From contig CP092869.1 of NCBI GenBank assembly GCA_030710605.1, positions 16,277,239-16,341,238 of the forward strand: 64,000 bases of DNA, read 5' to 3'. This DNA is from Cordylochernes scorpioides (lineage: Eukaryota > Arthropoda > Arachnida > Pseudoscorpiones > Chernetidae). Of this stretch, positions 32,136-44,097 are shown piece by piece. Each line of letters begins with the position of its first letter. Within the stretch, counting starts at the first letter, position 1. A program made the position numbers and the translations under genes. The notes beneath the pieces are model-generated. The model was not told where the DNA came from. It saw nothing but the letters and a program-made list of their open reading frames with translations, and did no database searches.

Positions 32136-32282
32136 TGTAGTAGTGTATAATAGTAATTTAGTAGTAACGGTAGAATGTACATAGAAATAATGAAGAATGA
32201 AACAGAAATAAAATGATTATAAGGAAGTTTATATTATTATTTTTGAGGTGAATATTTTAAATGCATCAATAAATAGTTTAAA

Positions 32283-32460
32283 TGATTGTAAAACGACATT
32301 TGAAATACTATCCCGCATGTGTTTCTTTTCAACGAAAAATCAAAATTTATTTCAAGGGGAGAAATAACGATTATTTCTAACCTTTTGGATGAGGTATGAA
32401 AGGGTGAATTGTGAAGAGTAATGATGAACGGAAAAATAAAAGTGTCCAGGGATGGGAAGT
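32283..32460 (+). mobile_element. Foldback/SINE arm fragment
   Basis: C2 counterpart of 10318-10490: ACGACATTTGAAATAC arm up to GTGTCCAGGGATGGGA. Confidence 0.6.
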
Positions 32461-32662
32461 TTAAATGTTTAACGGAAAGATATAACAATGGAACCAAAGC
32501 TTATATATCGGCTTTGACATGTCATGAGCTTGTCCTAAAAAACAACTGAGGTAACGAACCAGATATTCTTCAATTAAAAAGAATAAAGTAAAAGAGTAAT
32601 ATATACACACATACATATATATGCATATTATGCATGTTAAATTGATTATATGCATATATATA

Positions 32663-32668
32663 TACGTA
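32663..32668. other. Mariner 1 site in C2: TACGTA
   Basis: The position where C1 has the 1322-bp mariner reads TA-CG-TA, with matching flanks on both sides. CG equals the first and last two bases of the element, as a two-base excision footprint would. Confidence 0.6.
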
Positions 32669-33639
32669 TATATGCATATTATGCATGTTAATTTGATTAT
32701 ATGCATATATATGCAAATTAACATGTATTAAAATGGTCAATGAATAAACAACAGAATAATTATTCACTGATATATTCTCGAATTGCTTACTTTTAACAAA
32801 AATCCACATTTCTATTTTATAAATGTAGATCAACCAGGCAGTATATTCTGTATTTGCATAAAATATATAAATTCAATGGCATTCATATTTTAATATTTGC
32901 GAATTGTTTTAAAATTTGATTTTAAGCTCAATATTACAAATACACAATAATATGCATTTCTTTATTTTTTTTATATATTTTTTTTCTAAACATTTAAAAT
33001 CAAATTAAAAAAAAACACCGTATTCTTTAACTTGCTTAATCAAATGCCTCAATTTTTCTTTTGATATTATTATTTTGGCGGGAAATGACGTATTTGTGTC
33101 AAATACACGAGCAGAAGATGACAATAAGGATGTTTATCGTCGACTTGGCCTTATGTAACAGGTGGACGCCATGTTTTTGCCGGGCATGGGGCTTCTTTGA
33201 TTACGTAAGAGTCTTTTGTTGGGTTGACTTGAAAGCTTTTCTGTGAGCGAGGTATGTTAGTGAAGGCTTCCATTGATATCTCTATTGTCCCATATTCTCT
33301 TGTGCCCTTTTATTCTATGATTTTATTTTTTTCTAAAATGTCATCTGAAATTTCTACCATGGCTATTCGATGTTTTATGATTTTTATGAGTATCGAGTAT
33401 TCAAAAAAGTAATTTGCATAAAATCCATCGCAAAAGTTTTAAAATATGTAAAGAGCGTCGCTAGATAAATTTTGCGGTTATTTATCGCTAGGTCAATATG
33501 TAATATAAATGCAAATTTCTTTTAATAAGCTATCTATAATTTTCTGAAAATAACAAATTTATTGTCTAGTCCTTAATCTTTGCATACTATATATTGTTTA
33601 TTTACGTGACATACTTGCTTTTATATTTAAATATAAACA

Positions 33640-33985
33640 ACGGCTATAACCTATATGCAAAGTTTTAAAGACTCCCAACCACAATATATATGTAAATTTT
33701 TGCATATGGTTTTACGTTTGTAAATATGCATATAAGTTTAGGTCACAATCAAACTTATATGCATATTTACAAACGTTAAACTACATGCAAATTTTTAAAG
33801 GCTCCCAAAATATACATATAAGTTTGATTGTGACCTAAAACTTAATCTGCATATTTACAAACGTTAAACTATATGCAAAGTTTTAAAAGTCTCCCAAAAT
33901 ATGCATATAAGTTTGATTGTGACCTAAAAACCTATATGCATATTTACAAACGTAAAACCATATGCAAATTTTAAAGTCTCAAAAC
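33640..33985. repeat. About 87-bp AT-rich tandem repeat (C2)
   Basis: Counterpart of 12991-13325, with TATGCATATTTACAAACG alternating with TATGCAAATTTT. Confidence 0.75.
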
Positions 33986-34199
33986 AGAATATATGAATGC
34001 ACTATGGTTTGATATGGTTTGATTGTGACTTAAATTTGCATATGCAGTAAAACAAACATATAATTTGAGAATATACACATATATGATTTACTTCTTAGTA
34101 AAAGACCCAGCCTCCAAACAGATATCGCTTCCATTTTTGACTTCGCTAAAGTAACTTCGTGTCTTGAATATATTCAAATGTGCAAATTTTTGCCAACGT

Positions 34200-34610
34200 T
34201 AGAAATTTTATTTAGGGGACAAAAATATGAAGCATGCAAATCACGATCAGATATGTAAAATAGACGCCCATTTCTATCAAAATGAAATATATCTGAACAA
34301 GATATGCAACTTTATAATAAACTAAAGTATTAAAGCACGAAAGTATATGTTTACACGCAAACAAACTTTTGTCCTTACTTCGATGAAAAATATTGGGAGG
34401 GCTTGGCTCTTCAGTAGTGAACCCTCCCAGAAGTTTCGCCAATTTAATCTACCAGACCGCTTCTTAGAGCTCTAATACTGTATTGGATCATTCTGCTTAT
34501 ATATGCTACACTGAAGTGTGGAATCTTAGAAATGGTATTCAATAAAACTATGCACATAAGATTTACCAAATGTAATTTGAATACCGTTTAACTATGCTAT
34601 GTACTTATCG
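34200..34610 (+). mobile_element. GTGAACCCTCCC-family repeat copy (C2)
   Basis: Counterpart of 13480-13965. Confidence 0.5.
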
Positions 34611-34624
34611 TAAATATAGAGGCT

Positions 34625-35140
34625 GCCTGGCCAGCATTCATAGTTCTTAAAATTAAAGATACTTCGGTCAGTAAATCTTTTTTATTGTCTCGAAGTTTCG
34701 ACAAGAATATTTTGTCCTCGTCAGGAGCGAACAAAAATCAAAACATTTATTCTTAATAAGTTTTAACGCTTTGCCAAATGTTTTGATTTTTGTTCGCTCC
34801 TGACGAGGACAAAAGATTTTTGTCGAAACTCTTGTAGGGGTGTAGACAAGGTACTTGGTTAAACTTAGGACAAGAGCCTTGCACTAACTAATTTATTAAA
34901 GCATAGGTTATATAAAGATTAAATAGGGAAAGAGGAAACAAAGAGGTTACATCCTCCTTAGAAGGTAAACAAACAACAGCGTCGTTAGGCTAAACTTTAC
35001 AGTCAGTAGGAGGGGGGGGGGGGGCGACGTCATCCTTCCGGTCACGTGTTATACTTGAGTGGCGGCGCAGATGTCCAACAGAAACGTCGAGACAGTAAAA
35101 AGATTTACTGGCCAAAATATCTTTAATTTGAAGTGCTATG
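34625..35140. mobile_element. Family A hammerhead-like foldback, interrupted
   Basis: The minus arm has GAAA (34696-34699) and CTGACGA (34718-34724). The plus arm has CTGACGA (34800-34806), a GACAAAA/TTTTGTC stem and GAAAC (34825-34829). The plus arm is split by a 251-bp insertion exactly after GAAAC and resumes with GAAACGTCGAGAC at 35081. Confidence 0.7.
34830..35080. mobile_element. Solo-LTR-like insertion with 5-bp TSD GAAAC
   Basis: 251 bp flanked by GAAAC (34825-34829 and 35081-35085). On the minus strand it starts TGTTGGACATC and ends CTACAAGA, near the TGTTG..CAACA convention. It includes a G12-type run and CACGTG. A 5-bp duplication and TG start fit a solo LTR (BEL/Pao or Gypsy). 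No internal region. Confidence 0.6.
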
Positions 35141-35454
35141 TACTTAGTAAAGATATAAACACTATATTTGAGATATTTGTATGCAGTAATTTATGATGGC
35201 CCAGCGATACCAAGCAAATACAATAACTCGTGTAAACAAACAGCCTTGTGTCATTTCTTTTAATATTGGCCTTGGCTTCTTCCAACAACTTTTGTGGTGG
35301 ATAACAGGGATTTTACAAGATGAACTTTTCAGAAAATTAGTTTTTTAAGATTTTGTTTATTCTGCTCAACTGATAAGTCTTGTATCAAACCGCGTTACTG
35401 TATCATGTCAGATTGGGTTCTGTTCTTCTATGAATCCTTCTTCTTTCTTATCTC

Positions 35455-35840
35455 TACACTGGGTGAAGTAGAATGCCTTTGTCATTAAGACTTGGAGCAC
35501 TACTCAGTGGCAGGCCACTGACTTAGCTCCACACTGGGTGAAGTAGAATGCCTTTGTCATTAAGACTGGGAACATTACTCAGTAGCAGGCCGACTGACTT
35601 AGCTCCAAAAGAAATAGCCGCCTCTGACATGAGGAACAGATGCCATGTGCAGCCGCTCCTAACATGGAGTACAAACGCTACTCATCCTGTATCCCTAGAT
35701 TAGGAGTCCTAACAGGGTACTACATCCGGGCCAGCTGAGCCCAGGTTTTATAGTGAGCTTGTTACTGCTCCCCCTCCTCCTTTTTCATCCGAGCTTGGGA
35801 CCGGCAAAGGCGGAGTTTTGTGTATAGACAACAGAGTATT
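35455..35840 (+). repeat. Diverged 66-bp units and CCCGAGCTTGG repeat (C2)
   Basis: Counterpart of 14887-15370, with about two units instead of four. Confidence 0.6.
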
Positions 35841-35989
35841 GTTGACATTGACTATGATATTATCATCATCATATATAAGTCAGACCATATAAAGAACTAC
35901 CATCCTGTGTCACCAGCTGACCTTCCCTAAATCCTACATACCATCGAGGATTTTAAAATTAGTATTTCATAACTTCTATTGCATCAATG

Positions 35990-36163
35990 CAACATGGCCT
36001 GACTGACCAGCACTTCTCCAATTACGATGAAGTCAAAAAATGGATCGATGAATGGATAGCGACCAAAGAGCCGGCCTTTTTTCCAGCGATGGTATCCGTC
36101 AATCCGCCAGAAAGATGGGGAAAAAGTAGTGGCCATCAACGGACAATACTTTGAACATTGAAT
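35990..36163 (+). pseudogene. Mariner C-terminal remnant (C2 copy)
   Basis: KKWIDEWIATKEP.. then frameshifted towards PERWGKS. More decayed than the 15560 copy. Confidence 0.6.
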
Positions 36164-36399
36164 GTCTAACCGATTTTTCACAAGAAAGCTCCAATTTTCG
36201 AAAAAATACCGCACGAACATATTTATACTCTTAATATAAGTTTTAAATATTTTAAAATAACAATTTTTATCTTTTTCATCATTGATCATATGGCACGATA
36301 TGCCAGAATGATGTTTTTCATTTTGTAGAAGGCTGATTATGATTGTTTCAAGAAATTTCTTGCATCTTCATTTTTTTAAAGTTTATTATAAGTAAATAT

Positions 36400-36640
36400 T
36401 TGAAAAGTAAAAAATTAATATCAGGTAAAAAGTTTCTTTTAATTTAAATTTGCAAGCTTTCGAGCAAATATACTGTTCTTCAACGGTCTGATACTCTATG
36501 TACAATCTCTAAATAATATTTGTTTGTATGTATTTGTACATAGAATATCAGCCCGTTGAAGAACAGTATATTTGCTTGAAAGCTTGCAAATTTAACATTA
36601 AAAAGAAAACTTTTTACCTGATATTGATTTTTACTTTTTC
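36400..36640. mobile_element. Penelope-like foldback, family D
   Basis: Inverted arms ATATCAGGTAAAAAGTTTC and complement, each with GTTGAAGAACAG..CGAAAGC-type sequence around a spacer. Half copies lie at 45680-45765 and 53530-53645. No full hammerhead core. Confidence 0.5.
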
Positions 36641-36714
36641 AAATAATTTCTGGGTAACTATTGCTTACATAAGTAAATATGGATGGACAAATATTTCCGA
36701 GATGATAATGATCT

Positions 36715-36880
36715 AAAGAGACAAGGGTCGCCTCTCTTGTCAAAATAGACGTCTAAAACCAGACGCCGTCTATTGACCGTCGCCGCAACTAGCGGCCTCG
36801 GTGACAAAGCCACAACACCAGCGTATGGTTTTAGACGTCTATTTTGACGGGAGAGGCGACCCATGTCTCTTTAGATAAAT
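36715..36880. mobile_element. TIR MITE (C2 copy of 15994)
   Basis: Same arms, GGGTCGCCTCTC..TAGACGTCTA and complement. Confidence 0.8.
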
Positions 36881-37093
36881 ATATATAGATGGAAAAATTT
36901 TGCTGAGATGATATTGATCTATAAAGATGAAGGGCACCTCTCCCGTCAAAATGGAGACCAGGTGTATCCATGTTTTTAGATCGTCTCTCACGGAGACTGT
37001 ATTCTCAACACCTATTCGGGATAATAAAATGTTGGTTGCAAGATTTGGGGGTTGGGAGGAAGCAAATCTCATCCCGGGGGCATAGAACCCTTG

Positions 37094-38354
37094 AGACGCC
37101 CCTGTGGTGTCTTGTCTCTATCTGACGCCCCTGTGGTGTCTTGTCCCTGTCTGACGCCCCTGTGGTGTCTTGTCCCTGTCTGACGCCCCTGTGGTGTCTT
37201 GTCCCTGTCTAACGCCCCTGTGGTGTCTTGTCCCTGTCTGACGCCCCTGTGGTGTCTTGTCCCTGTCTGACGCCCCTGTGGTGTCTTGTCCCTGTCTAAC
37301 GCCCCTGTGGTGTCTTGTCCCTGTCTGACGCCCCTGTTGTGTCTTGTCCCTGTCTGACGCCCCTGTTGTGTCTTGTCCCTGTCTGACGCCTCTGTGGTGT
37401 CTTGTCCCTGTCTGACGCCCCTGTTGTGTCTTGTCCCTGTCTGACGCCCCTGTTGTGTCTTGTCCCTGTCTAACGCCCCTGTGGTGTCTTGTCCCTGTCT
37501 GACGCCCCTGTTGTGTCTTGTCCCTGTCTGACGCCCCTGTTGTGTCTTGTCCCTGTCTAACGCCCCTGTGGTGTCTTGTCCCTGTCTGACGCCCCTGTTG
37601 TGTCTTGTCCCTGTCTGACGCCCCTGTGGTGTCTTGTCCCTGTCTGACGCCCCTGTGGTGTCTTGTCCCTGTCTGACGCCCCTGTGGTGTCTTGTCCCTG
37701 TCTGACGCCTCTGTGGTGTCTTGTCCCTGTCTGACGCCCCTGTGGTGTCTTGTCCCTGTCTAACGCCCCTGTGGTGTCTTGTCCCTGTCTGACGCCCCTG
37801 TGGTGTCTTGTCCCTGTCTGACGCCCCTGTTGTGTCTTGTCCCTGTCTGACGCCCCTGTTGTGTCTTGTCCCTGTCTGACGCCCCTGTTGTGTCTTGTCC
37901 CTGTCTGACGCCCCTGTGGTGTCTTGTCCCTGTCTAACGCCCCTGTGGTGTCTTGTCCCTGTCTGACGCCCCTGTTGTGTCTTGTCCCTGTCTGACGCCC
38001 CTGTTGTGTCTTGTCCCTGTCTGACGCCCCTGTTGTGTCTTGTCCCTGTCTGACGCCCCTGTTGTGTCTTGTCCCTGTCTGACGCCCCTGTGGTGTCTTG
38101 TCCCTGTCTAACGCCCCTGTGGTGTCTTGTCCCTGTCTGACGCCCCTGTTGTGTCTTGTCCCTGTCTGACGCCCCTGTTGTGTCTTGTCCCTGTCTGACG
38201 CCCCTGTTGTGTCTTGTCCCTGTCTGACGCCCCTGTTGTGTCTTGTCCCTGTCTGACGCCCCTGTTGTGTCTTGTCCCTGTCTAACGCCCCTGTGGTGTC
38301 TTGTCCCTGTCTAACGCCCCTGTGGTGTCTTGTCCCTGTCTGACGCCCCTGTGA
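37094..38354 (+). repeat. 29-bp array, 43 units
   Basis: GACGCCCCTGTGGTGTCTTG plus TCCCTGTCT, 1248 bp between first and last GACG, which is 43 periods. Variation is confined mainly to TGGTG/TTGTG and CTGACG/CTAACG. C1 has a single unit. Confidence 0.95.
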
Positions 38355-38794
38355 GTGGGTATTGATTGTTTTGAGAGGAAGTTATATATATGTAGTAATA
38401 TACACCATATTTCCATATGTAACATAATTATGTAACAGTCCCTAAATATAGATACAATTCAACTCGTCAGCTTGGCCATCATGTGATACAAAACAAGATA
38501 ATAAAGTTCTATTGAGAGTCCGTCACATCCAAGACAGGATGGGCTCCTATTGTAGAAGTCGTTTGTTTGTTTTACCTTCGCTCGTGTTTCGGATAACAAA
38601 CAGTTCCTCTCATGTAGATCACTGGACCTTGTTTACGTCTTCAGCCGCTGGCCTCTCTCTCAGGTGACATCCAACCTGTCTTGTCCTTCTGTGTTATCCT
38701 TTGACGCCTGAAACCACTTTAGGCCTCATGACTGCATAGTACCTGCCTACCACATCAACCAGTAGACAGGATAGCCTGTACCACGTCAGGCAAA

Positions 38795-38915
38795 AAATTG
38801 GGTCGATGTTTGGATCGCCTCAAAAGACGAGGAATTTTTTCGACACGGAATCCGTATGCTGCCTGAAAGATGGTAAAAAGTCGTAACTAAAGATGGACAA
38901 TACTTTGAATGAAAT
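38795..38915 (+). pseudogene. Mariner C-terminal remnant 2 (C2 copy)
   Basis: Counterpart of 22297-22432. ATGGTAAAAAG replaces ATGGGAAAAAG, which introduces a stop. Confidence 0.6.
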
Positions 38916-39099
38916 ATATTGTACTGATTTCTCTGAATAAAGCTTCGAATTTATAAAAAAAAAAATCGCTCAAAATTTATTTGTACGCCTGAGATAAGTT
39001 GAAAGTCGAGCAATCCATTTTGAATAATTTAAATGAATAAACGTTTACCGTTTGGTATTTTGGATAAAAAATATTTATTATACACAAAGCAATAAAAAA

Positions 39100-39380
39100 T
39101 GCGCCATCTATATATATAAAATGAAAGGACTTAAAAGAACGAATGTTTCTTTTATACATAATACAAACTTCTACTGTCCTTACTGCGATGAAAAAATATA
39201 TTGGGAGGGCTTGGCTCATCAGTGGTGAACCCTCCTAGCGGTTTCGCCAATTTAATCTACCAGACCGCTTCTTAGAGCTCTAATACTGTATTGGATCATT
39301 ATTCTTATATACGCAGCACTGAAGGATGGAATCTCAGAAATGGTTTTCAAGCAAACTATGGACATAAGCTTATAGGACAG
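39100..39380 (+). mobile_element. GTGAACCCTCCC-family repeat copy (C2)
   Basis: Counterpart of 22600-22880. Confidence 0.5.
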
Positions 39381-39426
39381 TAGAATTACATATAAATCAC
39401 TTTCAATATTTCGATGAGGTAGTTCG

Positions 39427-39497
39427 CCTATGTAACCTAGTTGACATGGCATCTGCCCGGTAAGCGGAACACTGTGGGTTCGATTCCCATCCCTGGA
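39427..39497 (+). tRNA. tRNA-like core, degenerate acceptor (C2)
   Basis: Counterpart of 22928-22996, retaining GACATGGCATCTGCC that the C1 copy has partly lost. Box B GGTTCGATTCC intact. Confidence 0.45.
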
Positions 39498-40529
39498 CAC
39501 TTTTATTTTTCCGTTTATCATTACTCTTCACAATTCATCCTTTTATACTTCATCCCTAAGGTTAGAAATAATTGTTATTTCTCCTTAAAATAAATTTCGA
39601 TTTTTCGTTCAAAAGAAACACATGTGGGATCAAATGTCGTTCTACAATTTAAACCCAGTAAACATCCACGTGATGTGGCGAGGTTTTGTCAGATCCAAAA
39701 TAAACATCTGAGGATGGGTGTTTATTGAGAGTATTTGTGATGGCGCTTGGTGGCTGTGACGATAGCCGACTTATCTGAAATAGGAAGGCCTTATCTTGTG
39801 GAAATTTTAGAAATACAAGTTGTTGTTACCTTGGCCTTTTTTTTTTCTTTCTTTGGTAACACCTTCATCTAGTGATCGACATTCCTTCTTTTCGAATTGA
39901 TGTTTTTTTAAAAATGAAATTTGGGAATTAACTTTTTATTATTACAGCAATCTTAAATAGAGGACCTATTTTCCAGGTCTATAACTACCATGGCAAAATT
40001 GGAGAGGAGTGGACTTCAGGAATTGGTTTAACCATGGACCACCACCATCTTAAATAGAAAGTCTATCTTGAAATAACACAAGAACTCTATGTCATCTACC
40101 TACCTATCATTTAGCAGGCACGGATCAAAGCCCTAATATTTTGACAATTTCAAAACTCCTACTTGAATTTTCCAATACTGGTGTTTGTCACCGTCCCGAG
40201 TCTGATAGTTTGTAAAGACAGTCAATAGATGGCACATATAGTTCTGACGTCTATTTGACGGGGGAAATCCCATCTAAATGTAACATTAAACAGCGTAATA
40301 TATATATATATGATAATTTAAACCAACAACCCTATATTATATAATACTTATAACAAGATTGTTATGTTGTATATAGAAACACATCTATAAATAATTATAC
40401 GCATAATTGACATGTCTCCTTGCATCACCATATGTAATGTACTGAGGATGAATAAATAAAACTATATAATAGATTAAAAGCTGAGTTAAGAGCAAGATTG
40501 AATCACATAGTAACTTCTAAAAATAAAGT

Positions 40530-40680
40530 GGAACAGACACGTGCCGTGTCTCGAGTAACAGCGACACGTGCCGTGATGCAATTCTCTTTGCCCGAGGAGA
40601 TATAAAAAGGCCCGGTTAGCAACAGTAAGGGAGTCTTCCAGTGAGTCTTCCGGTCAGCGTCACCCCTTGTCGTCTCCAGG
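40530..40680 (+). promoter_or_regulatory. E-box pair plus TATA box (C2)
   Basis: CACGTG at 40538 and 40565, TATAAAAAGG at 40601-40610. One 27-bp unit fewer than C1. Confidence 0.5.
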
Positions 40681-41454
40681 GACCAACTCATCGACCATGT
40701 AAAACAGTAAGAAATCTACTATCTCCATCTTGCTCTTGGCTCGACTTTTTATCTATTCATGGAACTTTCCTTCTACAACTGTGTCGCTTCGTTTTGTGTG
40801 TGTGGACATTCCCAAGCTTTTTCCACTCTGCCTCGACCACGACTGCCTGTACTCTGTGAGAACTGTTAAAGGTCCTACAAGGTGCAGAGAGGTACTGGAA
40901 AACTCTCCACGCCCTGACTGTCCCTCTCGGTTACTACAGGTTTGACCCTCGGTTGCATCACCTTATTACAGACAGTCGACGAGGTACTACAAGAGTCAAC
41001 CAGAACTTCAACATATTACATATATGTGGTGAAGATATGCTTTTTTAAAATTTTAATGCCAAAAAACTGACCTTTTTATTATTTTTCACATATATATATT
41101 ATACATATTATACCCCAATGTTATACTTTTTTTTCTTTATTTCGACTCAGAGCGCTATGTCCCCCTAGGGACCTTGCACTTTAAACAAATTTTTCAAAGA
41201 ATAGAAAGAAAGATATTTAAATATATACAGAATTAGTATACAAGAGAGTTAGTTAGATGAAAAGATAAAAAATATCAACACAATTGATATATGTACAAAG
41301 GGTTGGTATGCAAATTTAGTTAAATGAAATCAAATTGTAAAGTATTGTGTGTATTCGAGAAAAGCAATTTACAGATTTAAAAAAAGGTTTTAAGGAATAT
41401 TTTTGAATGAAAATATGCTAGATATTAGAGAATTATTCAATATTATACATATAT

Positions 41455-41740
41455 ATTTTATCCCTAGTACACGTGGTACAGGCCATGATAATCATGGTGG
41501 GTAGAAGTTGGCGACTGCTTTTAATCTAAGTACACCACATATCTACACATGTGAAATGCAGTTTGACTTTTATACTTACAAGTGTGCCAGAGCCCCGTTT
41601 GGTTACTCGCACTCGCTGGTGTGGTTGGACTTTTGCAAAATTCGGTGACCATTGGAGCCTTTTTTTTTTAATTAGACAAAAGTACCCAATGCAGGATTTG
41701 AATCTGAGTCGTAGCGGTCAAAAAAACAAATGTTTAGACG
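41455..41740 (-). mobile_element. SINE with CCATGATNATCATGG body (C2)
   Basis: Counterpart of 26285-26575. Confidence 0.65.
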
Positions 41741-41986
41741 ACAAATTTCATAGTAACTTATTGAAGTATATTTATAAAACGACATTTGAAATACCATCCC
41801 GCATGTGTTTCTTTTCAACGAAAAATCAAAATTTATTTCAAGATGAAATAACGATTATTTCTAACCTTTTGGATGAGAAACACATGCGGGATGGTATTTC
41901 AAATGTCGTTTTACAATCATAAGCCGCATTATATTATATTATATTATAAATTACTTTATGTATTATTTAAAGAACGGAAAAATATG

Positions 41987-42058
41987 TCCAGGGTAGCCTA
42001 GTGGACATGGCATCTGCCCGGTAAGCCGAACATTGTGGATTCGATTCCCATCCCTGGA
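41987..42058 (+). tRNA. tRNA-like core (anticodon GGT) inside repeat (C2)
   Basis: Counterpart of 26821-26892; the acceptor pairing is perfect and both Pol III boxes are readable. Confidence 0.55.
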
Positions 42059-42505
42059 CACTTTTATTTTTCCGTTTATCATTGCTCTTCACAATTCATA
42101 CTTTCATACTTCATCCCTAAAGTTAGAAATAATCGTTATTTCTCCTTGAAATAAATTTTGATTTTTCGTTGAAAAGAAACACATGCGGGATAGTATTTCA
42201 AATGTCGTTTTACAATCATAAGCCGCATTATATTGTATTGTATTATGAAGTATATTTAATAGAAACTACTTTTTTAGCGTTGAACTAACGCAATATATAG
42301 TGGAGTGTGGAACTAAAGAACAATGGAACCGTTTATATAGATTCGCCCATATTGATTGCAAACAGAATCTTAGACAAGTATTGTCGAATCGTGTTGTTTC
42401 TCTCCATATACCAGCACGTGGGCAAATAAGTATTTTATTGTCTACACAAGATAAGGTACAGGACTGACTTAACGTGGTGGACTGTCGCTCAAACAACTGT
42501 ATTTA

Positions 42506-42884
42506 TCTATATATATAAAAATCAATGTTTTTATGTTTGTTTGTTTGTATGTCCGGTATACAAATTCGCAGTAGTTCACTAATTCAAACCAAAATTTCCA
42601 TACATAGGTAAAAAAATACGGGGAAGACGATAGACTATTTGAAAAAAATATATAAATCAATTATTAAAACTATATATTCAAATTATTCTACTTAGCTCAC
42701 GAACAGCGCCCTCTAGCGGCGAAGATGGGAGGTAATATCAGCTGACCTAATGTACATGTAAAGTTTGGAGCGGGACGTTTCACAAGAGTGACATCCACGG
42801 CGCCAATTTATAATTGTAACGAATATTGTTTGAATAAAACATTTAATCGGGTGAACCCGGGCGTTGCCCGGGTCATTCGTCTAG
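42506..42884 (+). mobile_element. 379-bp non-autonomous Helitron with exact empty site
   Basis: Starts TCTATATATATAAAAATC and ends with hairpin ACCCGGGC-GTT-GCCCGGGT, spacer CATTCGT and CTAG. It is inserted between A (42505) and T (42885) with no target duplication. C1 has the uninterrupted GTATTTATATCTTATG (27332-27347). These are the defining features of Helitron integration. Confidence 0.95.
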
Positions 42885-43649
42885 TATCTTATGCAAACAT
42901 AGCAAACAACTATGCAAAATAGTGCAGATACAATATGTAAATATGCAAATACACAACGGATAGTATTCCAAGTTTCCTCAGACAGGATCTTCCAAAACGA
43001 TCGATCTAAAGTCTGGTGGTTTAGACCTTGCTTCGGCTCATTTGAGCCATTCATTTTCTTGAGGAAAATATGGTCGTAGTTTCCCCATTGCCTTTTCCAT
43101 CCATATGCAGTTGACCTAGTCGATGGTTCGTCTGCTTTTTGAAGAGGTTTCCAAGGGAAAGTGATTGTTCTCTAGGTTGGGATGGTGGAGACCCGGCTTG
43201 TTCCACTATCTCTGTTTGCATCTAGCTATGCAAATAACTTGCCAGGTTGCATTGTTCTATAATTATGTAATTTTTTTCTTTTAATTTATGTAAATATATA
43301 TGTATATATAAAGAGTGAAAGAGATAATAAAGTGAAGTCAGTCAGGTAAAACCAGTGAGGCTGTTTGGTTATTCAAACAGCTTGCTGCTACATCGTGTAC
43401 CTAGAGAAGTCTTAGTAGTCAGGTCTGGTGTCCACATTCTGACAGATATCGTCAACATCTAAGACCAGACAAAAGGAGCTAGACGGTAGACCGATCTAAC
43501 ATTGTTAGGATCAAACCTCCAACAGTCTCTTTAGGGCCTTACGTGGAGATTTTGACGGCCTAGGAACTGGGACTTATTAGGATGGTGCATTGCTCTTACT
43601 TCTCCAGTACTTTGGGGCCTGTTGTCTTATTTACTCAGTAAATTATATT

Positions 43650-43945
43650 CAAGAAAAAGGCATCTCCTTATCATGTAACTGAATGATGGCTTGCGCCATC
43701 TATCGGAATAAATATAAACTATTCTGTTGATTTTTTAATTACTCCAGAATTAGCCAAATAATCCATTCTTGATTAATCAAGAAAAGCTAACCATGTACGC
43801 GTTTCGGGCTGTTGGCCCTCGTCAGCGTGGTGCAAGCTGTACCTAATTTCAGTTACACGATAAGGAGATGTCTTTTTCTTAATTTATCCACCTTTATTCC
43901 AGTACAATATCATATTTGTACTTTTTTTTTTGACAAATTATATTT
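43650..43945 (-). mobile_element. Family B foldback with hammerhead core (C2)
   Basis: Counterpart of 28085-28380. Confidence 0.7.
43791..43830 (-). ncRNA. Hammerhead-type motif (GUA site, C2)
   Basis: CUGACGA (43819-43825), stem II GGGC-CAACA-GCCC fully paired, GAAA (43802-43805), GUA (43796-43798). Stem I CCACG/CAUGG has one mismatch. Better stem II than the C1 copy at 28229. Confidence 0.6.
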
Positions 43946-44000
43946 GTTTTAAATTTTGAACGCGATGTCCAGTTCAACCTCTCTGATACTTTATGTCAGG

Positions 44001-44097
44001 CGTGATCGTAGCCGAACAATAGGAGGGCGCCATTCCAAAAAAAAAAGCAAACCGTGACAGAGGCCGATGAGGAATGACGCTCGTAACTGTATATAGA
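44001..44097 (-). mobile_element. Helitron 5' fragment at deletion junction
   Basis: Matches C1 31205-31303. It is joined directly to sequence equivalent to C1 28436, so about 2.77 kb of C1 is missing here (or was gained in C1). Confidence 0.7.

Noticed and set aside
37094..38354. CRISPR-like array
   Set aside because: Units are directly adjacent with no unique spacers, and the window is eukaryotic.
4871..42058. Five genuine tRNA-Thr genes
   Set aside because: They share flanking repeat arms, have C at position 33 and several lost acceptor pairing; best seen as SINE-like copies.
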